In this document: positions 1 to 10,758 of the stretch, piece after piece
How positions within the stretch are numbered: the stretch's first letter is position 1
Layout: each line of letters opens with the position of its first letter
Made by a program: the position numbers and the translations under genes
Origin: Tropicimonas_B omnivorans
Lineage (GTDB): Bacteria > Pseudomonadota > Alphaproteobacteria > Rhodobacterales > Rhodobacteraceae
Direction of reading: 5' to 3'
DNA length: 64,000 nucleotides
NCBI RefSeq assembly: GCF_031846565.1
Contig: NZ_JAVRHL010000003.1
Location: forward strand, 930,001-994,000
The notes under the pieces: generated by a model
Database searches by the model: none
What the model saw: the letters and a program-made list of their open reading frames with translations, nothing else
Told to the model about the DNA's origin: nothing

Positions 1-1463
1 AGATCCATCCCTTCAACGCGATGACGCCGGACTTCCTCACCCGCTTCGCCCCGCAGGCTGTCATCCTGTCGGGCGGTCCGGCCTCGGTTCCGGACGCGGA
101 CAGCCCACGACCGCCGCAGGAGATATTCGAGCTCGGCGTGCCGATCCTCGGTATCTGCTACGGCCAGCAGGTCATGACCCAGATGCTCGGCGGACGGGTC
201 GAGCGCGGCGACCATTCGGCCGAGTTCGGCCGCGCCCGCGTCACCGCCTCGGACCTTCGCGATCCGCTCCTCGACGGCTGGTTCGAGGGAGGAGACGAAC
301 AGGTCTGGATGTCCCACGGAGATCACGTGGCCGAGCTTGCCACCGGGTTCGAGGTGCTTGCCACCTCCCCCGGCGCGCCCTTCGCGATCGTCGCCGACCG
401 CGCACGGCACTTCTACGGCGTCCAGTTCCACCCCGAGGTGCATCATACCCCCCGCGGCCGGGCCCTCCTCTCCGCCTTCGTCCGCCTCGCGGGCTTCACC
501 GGTGACTGGACCATGGCGGCCTATCGCGACGAGGCCATCGCTAAGATCCGCGAGCAGGTCGGCGAGGGGCGGGTCATCTGCGGCCTTTCGGGTGGCGTGG
601 ACAGCTCCGTCGCCGCCGTTCTTCTGCACGAGGCGATCGGCGACCGCCTCACCTGCGTCTTCGTCGACCACGGCCTTCTGCGCAAGGGCGAGGCCGAGGA
701 AGTGGTCACCATGTTCCGCGACCACTACAACATCCCGCTGATCGTCGCCGAGGAATCGGATCGCTTCCTGACCGCGCTCGACGGCGAGTCCGACCCCGAG
801 ATCAAGCGCAAGACCATCGGCCGGCTGTTCATCGACGTCTTCCAGGACAAGGTGGCCGAGGCCGGCGACGCGGAGTTCCTGGCCCAGGGCACGCTCTATC
901 CCGACGTGATCGAGAGCGTTTCGTTTTCCGGCGGCCCCTCCGTCACGATCAAGTCGCACCACAATGTCGGCGGACTGCCGGAGAAGATGGGCCTGAAGCT
1001 GGTCGAGCCCCTGCGCGAGCTCTTCAAGGACGAGGTCCGCGCCCTTGGCAGCGAGCTCGGCCTGCCGCCGAGCTTCATCGGCCGCCACCCCTTCCCCGGC
1101 CCCGGCCTCGCGATCCGCTGCCCCGGAGAGATCACCCGCGAGAAACTCGCGATCCTGCGGGAGGCCGATGCCGTCTTCATCGACCAGATTCGCAAGCACG
1201 GCCTCTACGACGAGATCTGGCAGGCCTTCGTGGCCATTTTGCCCGTGCGCACCGTGGGCGTGATGGGCGACGGCCGCACCTACGACTTCGCCTGCGCGCT
1301 CCGTGCGGTCACGAGCGTCGACGGGATGACGGCGGATTACTATCCCTTTACGCACGACTTCCTCGGCGAGACCGCCACCCGGCTGATCAACGAGGTTCGC
1401 GGCATCAACCGCGTGACGTATGACGTCACCTCGAAGCCCCCGGGAACCATCGAATGGGAATGA
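1..1463 (+). CDS. guaA: GMP synthase (glutamine-hydrolysing), 5'-truncated by window edge
   Basis: Converts XMP to GMP in the cytosol using ATP and glutamine-derived ammonia, the last step of guanine nucleotide synthesis. The frame is open from base 3 and reads IHPFNAMTPDFL before the first visible ATG at 21, which matches internal GuaA sequence, so the true start lies upstream. Visible parts are the class I glutamine amidotransferase domain (nucleophile Cys in GICYGQQ, FHPEV for the His/Glu pair), the ATP pyrophosphatase P-loop SGGVDSS, and the dimerisation domain ending KPPGTIEWE, the usual family C-terminus. About 487 residues are present of the usual ~520. The identification is secure. 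Confidence 0.97.
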   Translation, partial: IHPFNAMTPDFLTRFAPQAVILSGGPASVPDADSPRPPQEIFELGVPILGICYGQQVMTQMLGGRVERGDHSAEFGRARVTASDLRDPLLDGWFEGGDEQVWMSHGDHVAELATGFEVLATSPGAPFAIVADRARHFYGVQFHPEVHHTPRGRALLSAFVRLAGFTGDWTMAAYRDEAIAKIREQVGEGRVICGLSGGVDSSVAAVLLHEAIGDRLTCVFVDHGLLRKGEAEEVVTMFRDHYNIPLIVAEESDRFLTALDGESDPEIKRKTIGRLFIDVFQDKVAEAGDAEFLAQGTLYPDVIESVSFSGGPSVTIKSHHNVGGLPEKMGLKLVEPLRELFKDEVRALGSELGLPPSFIGRHPFPGPGLAIRCPGEITREKLAILREADAVFIDQIRKHGLYDEIWQAFVAILPVRTVGVMGDGRTYDFACALRAVTSVDGMTADYYPFTHDFLGETATRLINEVRGINRVTYDVTSKPPGTIEWE

Positions 1464-1603
1464 GGCGGCATGGGACCGGAAACCTCCGCCACTGAGCCCG
1501 CACGACACGCCCGCCCGCTCGAGTGGCCCCGTACCCTTTGCGCCCTCGGTCTGGACGGACACGGGCCGGCGCGTCAGCCCCTATCGGATGTGAGGCCCCC
1601 CGC

Positions 1604-2557
1604 ATGACACGGGGCGCTCCTCATCTCGTTTACTTCTTCGATCCCGCCTTCGAGGGGTGCACGCTCGTGTCCCTCCTCACGGCGCTCGAGCGGACGCCCG
1701 GCCCGGTTCGGGTGTCGCTTCATCCCACCGGGCCGCCGGATCGGCTCGAAAGCGATGCAAGGACGCTTGCCGAGGCGTTCGGGGCCAAGATCGAGGTCCG
1801 GCCGGTGGACCTCTCGGCCTTTGCGCATCTGCCGCGGGGGCGATTGCCGCTCGCCGCGCGGGCACGGCTTCTGCTCCCTGCGCTCCATGACGGTCCGGTG
1901 CTCTATCTCGATGGAGACACCATCGTCCGCAAGGATCTGACGCCACTGTGGCAAACGAATATCGAGGGCGCCTGTCTCGCGGCCTGTCTCGCACCGGGCG
2001 TGACCGCGGCCCTCGCGGCACCGGCGAGGGGCCGCGCTGCCCGGGAGGCGGCAGCGAAGATCGCCAGGCGATCGGACCGGATGGGTGGCCTCGATATGAG
2101 CACCTACGTCAATTCCGGCGTCATGCTGCTCGATCTGCCGCGCATCCGGGCGGAGGGCCTCGACGCGCTCATGGGCGATATCGAGGCGACGGCGCGGGTC
2201 ACGTCCCGCGATCAGGACTGGATCAACGTGGTCTTCGCCGGCCGCATCCACCTGCTGGACCCGACTTGGAACAGCGGCTGGGGCAATCCGCGGACGGACC
2301 GGCGCGCCCTCCCCCCCGAGCTGCGCGACAGGTTCAGGGAAAGCCGGACCGATCCCGCGATCTGCCACTTCACGGGCTTCGAGAAGCCTTGGCACTCCCC
2401 CACGGCGCCGGTTCGCCTGCATCTGCTGACGAAGCCGCGCGAGCGGCGCATGCGGGCGATGTTCTGGCGGGAGTTCCGGGCGGCGCGGGAGCGAACCGAA
2501 GCAAGTCTCGGCCACCCGCTCGACTTCCCTCCGGCCACCGTCTCGGGGGGCGAGTGA
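1604..2557 (+). CDS. Glycosyltransferase family 8-like protein
   Basis: Predicted retaining glycosyltransferase of about 317 residues. The GT8 metal/nucleotide-sugar motif appears as VLYLDGDTIVRKDL (DxD near residue 103), followed by NSGVMLLDL and by DQDWIN, and a C-terminal HFTGFEKPWHSP, all typical of LgtC-like transferases. I chose the ATG at 1604 (MTRGAPHLVYFFD) because it begins just before the first beta strand; the frame stays open back to 1523. The stop TGA overlaps the next gene's ATG (TGATG), so the two are translationally coupled. The pair probably modifies a surface polysaccharide or lipopolysaccharide, but donor and acceptor cannot be read from sequence. Confidence 0.85.
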   Translation: MTRGAPHLVYFFDPAFEGCTLVSLLTALERTPGPVRVSLHPTGPPDRLESDARTLAEAFGAKIEVRPVDLSAFAHLPRGRLPLAARARLLLPALHDGPVLYLDGDTIVRKDLTPLWQTNIEGACLAACLAPGVTAALAAPARGRAAREAAAKIARRSDRMGGLDMSTYVNSGVMLLDLPRIRAEGLDALMGDIEATARVTSRDQDWINVVFAGRIHLLDPTWNSGWGNPRTDRRALPPELRDRFRESRTDPAICHFTGFEKPWHSPTAPVRLHLLTKPRERRMRAMFWREFRAARERTEASLGHPLDFPPATVSGGE

Positions 2558-3585
2558 TGTCCCTGATGAGCCACGATGATCTGAGCGTGGTCTCTGGCGC
2601 AGGCCTGGAAGGCGCGCCCGGCTTCACCGTCATCGCGGTGATGCGCAACGAGATGTACTTCCTGCCCGCCTTTCTCGATCACTACCGCAAGATCGGCGCG
2701 GATCGCTTCATCGTGGTCGACGACCGCTCGGATGACGGCTCAGCCGAATATCTCGGGGCGCAGCATGACGTGATGCTCCTGCGCGCCCGGGGCCGCTACG
2801 GAGATCCGGTGGACGGCCTCGCCATCGACCCGCGGCTCAAGGCCGGGCACCTTCGGCGGATGCATCTGTGGCGGTCCATCCTGATGCGGCGGTTCTGCGT
2901 CGGCAGGTGGGCGCTTCAGGCGGATCTCGACGAGTTCATCGCCCTGCCGGAGGGGACGACCCTTCCGGGCGTCGCGTCGCGGCTCGAGGCGGAGGGCGTA
3001 CGGGGCGCCTGGGGCGTCATGCTCGATGTCTATCCCGAGCGGCTCGAGGAGCTGGGCCCGGGCGCTCCCGCCGCGAAGGGCGTCCAGGAGGGGCGCTGGC
3101 TCTTCGATGCGCGGCGGCACCTGCATCTCCAATCGGACGGCGGGACACCCAAGGTCGCCTATGCCGGCGCGCGGATGCGTCTCTATGCACGCCACGGCCT
3201 CGCCCCCCGCCCGCCGCTGCGGAGGCGGCTCGATGCGCGGATCAGGGGCGTGCGGACGCTGACCGACCTGACCCTCCACAAGCCGACGCTGGCGAAGTTC
3301 GGGCCGGAGGACATGTTCCTGCATTCCCACAGGGCCACCGTGCCCATGTCGGGCCGGATGCTGCTGCCGATCCTTCATTACCGCTTCACGCCGGCCCTCT
3401 GGTCTCGGGTTTCCTACGCGCTCGAAAGCGGCGCCTATGCGAAGGGCTCGTCGGAATATCACCAGCTCTCCGCCCTCCTCGCCGCGCTCAGCGAGACCGG
3501 CGAGGGCTTCGCGTGCCGGATCTCAAAGGATGCAGGCGATATCGCGGCGCTCCGCAAGAGCGGCAACCTCCTCGGCCTGCCCTGA
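2557..3585 (+). CDS. Glycosyltransferase family 2-like (GT2/GT92-type) protein
   Basis: A 342-residue protein starting at the ATG that overlaps the preceding stop. It shows an N-terminal nucleotide-binding fold FTVIAVMRNEMYFLPAFLDHY followed by VVDDRSDDGS, and a DxD-like LQADLDEFIAL near residue 122, as in bacterial 'glycosyl transferase family 2_4' proteins that are often annotated as GT92-like. No membrane span is evident, so it is probably cytosolic or peripheral. Coupling to the GT8 gene suggests that both act on one glycan. Substrate unknown. Confidence 0.8.
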   Translation: MSLMSHDDLSVVSGAGLEGAPGFTVIAVMRNEMYFLPAFLDHYRKIGADRFIVVDDRSDDGSAEYLGAQHDVMLLRARGRYGDPVDGLAIDPRLKAGHLRRMHLWRSILMRRFCVGRWALQADLDEFIALPEGTTLPGVASRLEAEGVRGAWGVMLDVYPERLEELGPGAPAAKGVQEGRWLFDARRHLHLQSDGGTPKVAYAGARMRLYARHGLAPRPPLRRRLDARIRGVRTLTDLTLHKPTLAKFGPEDMFLHSHRATVPMSGRMLLPILHYRFTPALWSRVSYALESGAYAKGSSEYHQLSALLAALSETGEGFACRISKDAGDIAALRKSGNLLGLP

Positions 3586-3758
3586 TCCATCGCTGACGTA
3601 GCGGGCGGGCCTGTGGCAAAAGCGTCGCAACTTACCCAGCGTACAGGATGTGACCCAGCGTCCGATTTGACCGAAATTCGCCCGCAGAGCAGGTTTGGCC
3701 ATCGTAGACCGAGCGGTTCCGACCGGGCCCGCCGGCGTCTCTTGGGAGGGAGAGCACC

Positions 3759-5039
3759 ATGACCAGGTACCTAGCGACGGCGTCCATCATTGCACTGGCA
3801 TCCACTGCGGCCCATGCCGGCGGACTTGACCGCACCGGCCAGCCCATCGGCCTGCTGTTCAGCGAAGGCAATTATGCCGAGCTCTCCTTCTCCCGCACGA
3901 ATCCCGACCTCAACGGCGAGGGTCTGGGCACGGACGCCACCGGCCTCGCGCCCGCAAGCCCCGCCACCGGGGGCTTCCCGCTGCTGCAGAACGCGATCGA
4001 CGGCGGGACCGAGTACGACGACGTGGGCGAGAGCTTCAACACCGTCGGCGCCGGCATCAAGTGGCAGTTCAACAGCACCATCTCCGGCGCGCTCCTTTTC
4101 GACGAGGCGTTCGGGGCGGACATCGCCTATTCGGGCGACAATTCGACGACGGAACTCGGCGGGACGCGGGCCAAGGCCGACAGCTCCTCTCTCACCGCGC
4201 TCCTGCGCTACGCCTTCGACGATAACTGGTCCGCGCATGGTGGTATCCGCGTCCAGCGCGCCTCTGGTGACATCTCCCTGCGCGGGACGTCCTACGGCCC
4301 CGTGAACGGCTACAACGTCGAACTCGAGGACGACACGTCTGTCGGCTACGTCATCGGCGGCGCCTACGAGATCCCGGCGATCGCGCTGCGCGTCGCCCTC
4401 ACCTACAGCACCGAGATCGAGCACGATTTCGACACGACCGAAAGCTACAACACCGCTCCGCTGACCGGCGTGGGGACGACCCTCGTCGGCGCGCCGGGGA
4501 CGCCCCCGGGCGCAGGCGCAGGCGTCGCGGCCGGCGCGGCCGCTGCCCTCAGCGGCTCCTCGACCACCGAGGTCAAGACACCGCAATCGGTCAACATCGA
4601 CTTCCAGTCGGGCGTCGCTGAGGACACTCTGGTCTTCGGTTCGATCCGCTGGGCGGAATGGTCCGAGTTCCAGATCAACCCCGAGAACTTCGAGGACCTG
4701 ACCGGCGGCGGGCTCGTGGATCTGGACGATACCTGGACGTACACGATCGGCGTCGGCCGCCGCTTCACCGAACAGTTCGCCGCGCAGGCCTCCTTCACCT
4801 ACGAGCCCGAGACCGGGGACGACGAGCTCGTCTCCCCGCTTGCGCCCACGCGCGGCCAGAAGGCCATCGCCATCGGTGGCTCCTACGATCTCGACGGCGG
4901 CGTGACGCTTGCGGGCGGGGTGCGCTACGCTTGGCTCGGCGACGCGACCGCCGAGACCGGCACGCCCGACGTGGCCCGCGCCGAGTTCCGCGACAGCACC
5001 GCGCTCTCGGTCGGCATGCGGATCGGCTTCGCCTTCTGA
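3759..5039 (+). CDS. OmpP1/FadL/TodX-family outer membrane transport protein
   Basis: A 426-residue predicted outer-membrane beta-barrel of the FadL family, which takes up long-chain fatty acids and other hydrophobic molecules. A Sec signal peptide (MTRYLATASIIALASTAAHA, cleavage after AHA near residue 20) is followed by GGLDRTGQPIGLLFSEGNYAE, a common opening in Rhodobacteraceae members. The rest consists of alternating beta strands and ends in a terminal Phe (MRIGFAF), as expected for BamA-recognised barrels. A Gly/Ala/Pro-rich extracellular loop lies around residues 245-275. It stands alone with a GC-rich hairpin just downstream. Substrate specificity cannot be called. Confidence 0.88.
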   Translation: MTRYLATASIIALASTAAHAGGLDRTGQPIGLLFSEGNYAELSFSRTNPDLNGEGLGTDATGLAPASPATGGFPLLQNAIDGGTEYDDVGESFNTVGAGIKWQFNSTISGALLFDEAFGADIAYSGDNSTTELGGTRAKADSSSLTALLRYAFDDNWSAHGGIRVQRASGDISLRGTSYGPVNGYNVELEDDTSVGYVIGGAYEIPAIALRVALTYSTEIEHDFDTTESYNTAPLTGVGTTLVGAPGTPPGAGAGVAAGAAAALSGSSTTEVKTPQSVNIDFQSGVAEDTLVFGSIRWAEWSEFQINPENFEDLTGGGLVDLDDTWTYTIGVGRRFTEQFAAQASFTYEPETGDDELVSPLAPTRGQKAIAIGGSYDLDGGVTLAGGVRYAWLGDATAETGTPDVARAEFRDSTALSVGMRIGFAF

Positions 5040-5105
5040 GAAATGCCCGACCCCAAGCCCGCCGCCATCGCGTATGGCGCGCCGGGGTAATCGAGAAAAG
5101 ATGAA

Positions 5106-5135
5106 GGGGCGCCGGACCTGAAAGTTCGGCGCCCC
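5106..5135 (+). terminator. Hairpin terminator after the FadL-type gene
   Basis: A 12-bp GC-rich stem (5106-5117 with 5124-5135, one G-U pair) closes a 6-nt CTGAAA loop 66 nt after the porin stop. No U-tract follows, so termination efficiency is uncertain. Confidence 0.6.
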
Positions 5136-5183
5136 GTCACGTTGCCCTTTGCGTCCCGGCGCGCGTCGTCCTAGATGCGGGGC

Positions 5184-6542
5184 ATGACACAGACCCTTCA
5201 TATCATCGGCGGCGGCATGGCCGGCTCCGAAGCCGCCTGGCAGGCCGCGGGCGCCGGCATCTCCGTCGTCCTGCACGAAATGCGGCCCCAGACGGGCACC
5301 TTCGCCCATCGCACCGGCAACCTTGCCGAGATGGTCTGCTCCAACTCCTTCCGCTCGGACGACGACGAGAGCAACGCCGTCGGCCTGCTTCATTGGGAGA
5401 TGCGGCAGGCGGGCGGGCTCCTGATGGAGATGGCCGACCTGCACAGTCTCCCCGCTGGCGGCGCTCTCGCGGTCGATCGCGATGCCTTCTCCGCCGGCGT
5501 GACCGAGCGGTTGAAGGCGCACCCCCTGATCGAGATCCGGGCAGGCGAGATCGCCGCGCTTCCCACCGACGGGCCCGTCATCGTTGCCACCGGCCCGCTG
5601 ACCTCGGGCACGCTTGCAGAGGACATCGCCCGCCATACCGGCCAGGAGGCACTGGCCTTCTTCGACGCCATCGCGCCCATCGTCTATGCCGACAGCATCA
5701 ACATGGACGTCGCCTGGCGCCAGTCCCGCTACGACAAGGGCGAGACCGAGGAGGAGCGCCGCGCCTATATCAACTGCCCGATGACGAAGGACGAATACGA
5801 GGCCTTCATCGACGCGCTCCTCGCCGCCGACGTCACCGAATTCCACGAGGGCGAGACGGCGGGCTATTTCGATGGCTGCCTGCCCATCGAGGTGATGGCC
5901 GCGCGCGGGCGGGAGACACTGCGCTTCGGACCGATGAAGCCCATCGGCCTCACGAACACGCACAAGCCGGACGAAAAGGCCTATGCCGTCGTCCAGCTCC
6001 GGCGGGATAACGCGCTCGGCACGCTTTACAACATCGTCGGGTTCCAGACGAAGATGCGCTACGGCGCGCAGAACGAGGTCCTGCGCATGATCCCCGGGCT
6101 CGGGGAAGCGCGCTTCGCCCGGCTCGGCGGCATCCATCGCAATACGTTCCTCAACTCGCCGACGCTGCTCGATTCGCAGATGCGGATGAGATCGGCGCCT
6201 CACTTGCGCTTCGCGGGTCAGATCACCGGCGTCGAGGGCTACGTCGAAAGCGCCGCGATGGGACTTCTCGCGGGGCGTCTGGCCGCGGCGGAACTGGCGG
6301 GGCGCACCCTGCCGGAGGTGCCGCATGTCACCGCGATGGGCGCTCTTCTGAGCCACATCACCGGTGGCGCCGAGGCGAAGACGTTCCAGCCGATGAACGT
6401 CAATTTCGGGCTCTTCCCCCCGATCGATGCCAAGGGGGGCCGCAAGGGGCGCCGCGAGCGCTACAAGGCCTATACCGACCGTGCCAAGGCGGCGTGGGCG
6501 GACTGGCTGGAGACGACGGCACCGGTGACGGCCCCGGCATGA
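5184..6542 (+). CDS. trmFO: FADH2-dependent tRNA (uracil-5-)-methyltransferase TrmFO
   Basis: Methylates U54 in the T-loop of tRNA using methylenetetrahydrofolate and FADH2. The 452-residue protein has the FAD-binding Rossmann motif IIGGGMAGSEAAWQ at its N-terminus, the conserved HEMRP and EMVCSNSFRSDD blocks, YINCPM with a conserved Cys, and a C-terminal second dinucleotide region (GQITGVEGYVESAAMG). I prefer the ATG at 5184 (MTQTLHIIGGG); an in-frame ATG at 5175 adds three residues. Its stop overlaps gluQ by four bases (ATGA), so two tRNA-modification enzymes are coupled. Confidence 0.96.
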   Translation: MTQTLHIIGGGMAGSEAAWQAAGAGISVVLHEMRPQTGTFAHRTGNLAEMVCSNSFRSDDDESNAVGLLHWEMRQAGGLLMEMADLHSLPAGGALAVDRDAFSAGVTERLKAHPLIEIRAGEIAALPTDGPVIVATGPLTSGTLAEDIARHTGQEALAFFDAIAPIVYADSINMDVAWRQSRYDKGETEEERRAYINCPMTKDEYEAFIDALLAADVTEFHEGETAGYFDGCLPIEVMAARGRETLRFGPMKPIGLTNTHKPDEKAYAVVQLRRDNALGTLYNIVGFQTKMRYGAQNEVLRMIPGLGEARFARLGGIHRNTFLNSPTLLDSQMRMRSAPHLRFAGQITGVEGYVESAAMGLLAGRLAAAELAGRTLPEVPHVTAMGALLSHITGGAEAKTFQPMNVNFGLFPPIDAKGGRKGRRERYKAYTDRAKAAWADWLETTAPVTAPA

Positions 6543-7405
6543 GCCTGCCCGAGGGGGCGGCGTTCGTGACCCGCTTCGCGCCCTCGCCCACGGGGCCGCT
6601 GCATCTTGGTCATGCCTATTCGGCGGGGCTTGCCTTCGAGATGGCAAAGGAGCGCGGCGGCAGCTTCCTGCTCCGGCTGGAGGATCTCGATCGGGAGCGC
6701 TCGAAGCCCGCCTTCGAGGCGCTCATCGCTGAGGACCTTTCCTGGCTCGGTCTGTCATGGCCGGAGCCGGTGATGCGTCAGTCGGAGCGCGGGGCAGCCT
6801 ACCGGGGCGCCCTCCAGCAGCTCTGGGATGCGGGCCTTCTCTATCCCTGCACCTGTCGCCGGAAGGACATCCGCGCCGCTGCGCGCGCGCCGCAGGAAGG
6901 GGGCGATCCGCTGATCGGGCCGGACGGGATCGTCTATCCCGGCACCTGTCGCGGGGCACCCCGGACCGGGCCCGTCCCATGGCACGAGGCATTGCGGCTC
7001 GACATCGGGCTGGCGATGGAGCGTGCCGGGACGGCCCGGTTCGAGGAGCATGGCGAGGCGCCGGGGCCCCGGATCGCGACGTGCCGGCAGATGACGGAGG
7101 AGGTCGGGGACGTTGTCCTGTCGCGGCGCGGATGGGACGCGTCCTACCACCTTGCCGTCGTGGTGGACGATGCGGCCCAGGGCGTGAGCTGCGTCGTGCG
7201 CGGACAGGACCTCGCGGAGGCGACGCCGATCCACGTCCTCTTGCAGATCCTGCTCGGCCTGCCGCGCCCCGCCTATTTCCATCACCGGCTGATCCGGGAC
7301 GACGCAGGCAAGCGGCTCGCCAAGCGGGACGATGCCCGCGCGATCTGTGCCTACCGCGAGGCTGGGATGAGCGCCGGCGAGATGCGCGCGCTCATCGGGC
7401 TCTGA
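6539..7405 (+). CDS. gluQ: Glutamyl-Q tRNA(Asp) synthetase
   Basis: Attaches glutamate to the queuosine at position 34 of tRNA-Asp. The 288-residue protein is a truncated glutamyl-tRNA synthetase without an anticodon-binding domain. It shows the class I signature PSPTGPLHLGHAYSA (HIGH-like), LRLEDLDRER, a zinc site built from CTCRRKDI and PGTCRG, and a degenerate KMSKS loop (GKRLAKRD). The start is the ATG overlapping the trmFO stop. It converges on hisI with only four bases between the stops. Confidence 0.95.
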   Translation: MSLPEGAAFVTRFAPSPTGPLHLGHAYSAGLAFEMAKERGGSFLLRLEDLDRERSKPAFEALIAEDLSWLGLSWPEPVMRQSERGAAYRGALQQLWDAGLLYPCTCRRKDIRAAARAPQEGGDPLIGPDGIVYPGTCRGAPRTGPVPWHEALRLDIGLAMERAGTARFEEHGEAPGPRIATCRQMTEEVGDVVLSRRGWDASYHLAVVVDDAAQGVSCVVRGQDLAEATPIHVLLQILLGLPRPAYFHHRLIRDDAGKRLAKRDDARAICAYREAGMSAGEMRALIGL

Positions 7406-7409
7406 GCGG

Positions 7410-7769
7410 TCAAACCTCCGGCTTCAATAGCTCCAGTTCCTCGCCGGCATTGATACCGGTGTAGAAGCAGCTGCGGCGCCCGGTATGACAGGCCGGACCG
7501 GTCTGGCGCACGACGGCGAGGAGGCAGTCCCGGTCGCAATCGATCCGCAGCTCGACCAGCTCCTGCGTGTGGCCCGATGTCTCACCCTTGATCCAGAAAT
7601 CCTGACGCGACCGGGACCAATAGGTCACGCGTCCGGTCTCCAGCGTCCGGCGCACGGCCTCGGCGTTCATCCAGGCGAGCATCAGGACCTCGCCGGTGGT
7701 GGCTTCCTGGGCGATGACGGGAAGAAGACCGGCGGCATCGTAGCGCAGCGTTTCGGCATCGAAGGACAT
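7410..7769 (-). CDS. hisI: Phosphoribosyl-AMP cyclohydrolase
   Basis: Catalyses the third step of histidine biosynthesis, opening the purine ring of phosphoribosyl-AMP. At 119 residues it is the monofunctional form, without a fused HisE domain. Recognisable motifs are LMLAWMN, VTYWSRSRQDFWIKGETSGH, the metal-binding DCDRDCLL and the Cys-rich GPACHTGRRSCFY. The start is placed at MSFDAETL; the frame remains open upstream but overlaps the divergent IscU-like gene. Confidence 0.96.
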   Translation of the reverse strand: MSFDAETLRYDAAGLLPVIAQEATTGEVLMLAWMNAEAVRRTLETGRVTYWSRSRQDFWIKGETSGHTQELVELRIDCDRDCLLAVVRQTGPACHTGRRSCFYTGINAGEELELLKPEV

Positions 7770-7832
7770 CAAGGCTCCTTTGAATTCCTCGCGCGCATGG
7801 CTATCTGTCGGACCAGCGCAGGAAGGCTCCGA

Positions 7833-8279
7833 ATGACCACCGACACCGATCTCGTCAAGCTCTATTCCGGGCGTATCCTCGCCCTTGCCGCCGACATCCC
7901 GAACGTCGGCAGGCTCGACGCGCCGGAGGCCAGTGTCAAGAAACGCTCGCCCCTCTGCGGCTCGACCGTGACGGTGGACGTGGTCTCCGAGGCGGGCCGG
8001 GTGACGGAGCTGGGGCTGGACGTGAAGGCCTGCGCGCTCGGCCAGGCGTCCTCGGCGGTGTTCGGCAAATCCGCCATCGGAACCACGCGGGAGCAGATCG
8101 AGCGCGGGCGGGACCAGCTCCGCGCCATGCTGAAGGAGGATGGCCCGGTGCCGGATGCCCCCTTCGATGGGCTGGAAGCGCTGGTTCCGGCGCGGGACTT
8201 CAAGAACCGGCACGCCTCGATCCTGCTGGTCTTCGAGGCGGCGGCGGACGCGATGGCGACGGTCGAGAGCGCCGCCTGA
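7833..8279 (+). CDS. IscU/NifU-like iron-sulfur scaffold family protein
   Basis: A 148-residue member of the IscU/NifU N-terminal family, the scaffolds on which Fe-S clusters are assembled. Two of the three cluster-ligand cysteines are present (SPLCGSTVTVDV and VKACALGQASSAV). The position normally holding the third falls in FKNRHASILLVFEA, with no Cys. It may therefore be a divergent carrier or accessory protein rather than the main scaffold. It is divergent from hisI with a 63-bp gap. Family assignment is firm; scaffold function is not. Confidence 0.8.
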   Translation: MTTDTDLVKLYSGRILALAADIPNVGRLDAPEASVKKRSPLCGSTVTVDVVSEAGRVTELGLDVKACALGQASSAVFGKSAIGTTREQIERGRDQLRAMLKEDGPVPDAPFDGLEALVPARDFKNRHASILLVFEAAADAMATVESAA

Positions 8280-8439
8280 GACGAAAGAGAGACCCGGGAT
8301 TATCCGTGCGCGCTCCGGCGCAAGATTGCCCGTTTCATGGGAAAGACTGCCCCGGCGGCGGGGGCTGTCATTCCGGTTCGAATCTCTTATGTTGGACGTG
8401 ACGCCGATTTCTGCGGCGCCGCAATTTCCGGGATACCAG

Positions 8440-8922
8440 ATGTCGCGCACCATTGAATATGGGCACCTGATGCACGAGGCGATGCGCAGCCTCATCCGAC
8501 AGGTCCTCCGGGACGTGGCCTCGGGCGGGCTGCCCGGCGAGCATCATTTCTTCATCACCTTCGACACCGGCCATCCCGACACCGAGGTCGCCGACTGGCT
8601 GCGCCAGCGGTACCCTGCTGACATGACCGTGGTCATCCAGCACTGGTTCTCCGGCCTCGAGGTGACCGAAGACGGGTTCTACATCACGCTCAATTTCGGC
8701 GACAGCCCGGAGCCGCTCTACATCCCGTTCGAGGCGATCCGCACCTTCGTGGACCCCTCCGTCGAATTCGGCCTGCGGTTCGAGACGCAGGATGCCGCGA
8801 ACGACGACGACGAGGAGGACGAGTTCGTGGACGAGGCCGCCTTCTCCGACGGCTCCGTCGAGGAGGAGGCGCCGAAGGGCGACGCCGAGGTGGTCCGGCT
8901 CGACAGCTTCCGGAAGACCTGA
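8440..8922 (+). CDS. sspB: SspB-type ClpXP adaptor (stringent starvation protein B family)
   Basis: A 160-residue protein of the alphaproteobacterial SspB family, which tethers ssrA-tagged peptides to the ClpXP protease. The substrate-binding fold is seen in HHFFITFDTGHPDTEVADWLRQRYP and VIQHWFSGLEVTEDGF. A long acidic linker (residues ~125-150, Asp/Glu-rich) leads to the C-terminal VVRLDSFRKT tail expected to dock on the ClpX N-domain. The start is ATG 8440 (MSRTIEYGHLMHEAM); the open frame upstream lacks family similarity. The gene sits 119 bp before fumC. Confidence 0.9.
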   Translation: MSRTIEYGHLMHEAMRSLIRQVLRDVASGGLPGEHHFFITFDTGHPDTEVADWLRQRYPADMTVVIQHWFSGLEVTEDGFYITLNFGDSPEPLYIPFEAIRTFVDPSVEFGLRFETQDAANDDDEEDEFVDEAAFSDGSVEEEAPKGDAEVVRLDSFRKT

Positions 8923-9041
8923 CCCGGCGCGGGCGTCGTCCGCGCCCGCATGGGTGCTGTTAGCGCCCGCATGGTGGCGGGGTGCGTTGCCCTGCCACGC
9001 TCCTGCGGGTAAACCCCCGGGCGACCCATTCGGAGGACGCC

Positions 9042-10439
<1,398 letters not shown>

Positions 10440-10443
10440 GCCC

Positions 10444-10632
10444 ATGGCGGATGTGCCGGTGAACCTCAACCGGGTCCGCAAGGCGCGGGCCCGGGCAGAG
10501 AAGAAGGAGGCGGCGGATCGGAACGCCGCTTTCCACGGCCTGCCCAAGGCCCGGAAGGAAGCCGCGCGCGCCGAGAACGAACGCGCGGGGCGGGCCCACG
10601 ATGCCGGGAAACGGGAGGATGACCCCGAGTGA
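10444..10632 (+). CDS. DUF4169 family small basic protein
   Basis: A 62-residue highly charged protein beginning MADVPVNLNRVRKARARAEK, matching the DUF4169 pattern (VNLNRxRKAxAR followed by an Arg/Ala/Glu-rich helix). It is predicted to be one long amphipathic or coiled-coil helix and may bind nucleic acid. It starts 4 bp after fumC and is probably cotranscribed. Function unknown. Confidence 0.8.
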   Translation: MADVPVNLNRVRKARARAEKKEAADRNAAFHGLPKARKEAARAENERAGRAHDAGKREDDPE

Positions 10633-10758
10633 AATTGCGGCGCCCCTGCATCACCCATGTGCATGGTGGCCACATGTCACCCGGTCGTCCGTGCCGTCTG
10701 CTCCCATCCGCAGCGATTCGCGCTCATACTTGCGTCCATCTCGGAGACGGATGACGGC

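Noticed and set aside
3771..6647. A 958-codon open frame on the minus strand opposite the porin, trmFO and gluQ start
   Set aside because: It is antisense to recognised genes, rich in Arg/Gly/Ala/Asp with no domain, and is an expected by-product of high-GC third codon positions.
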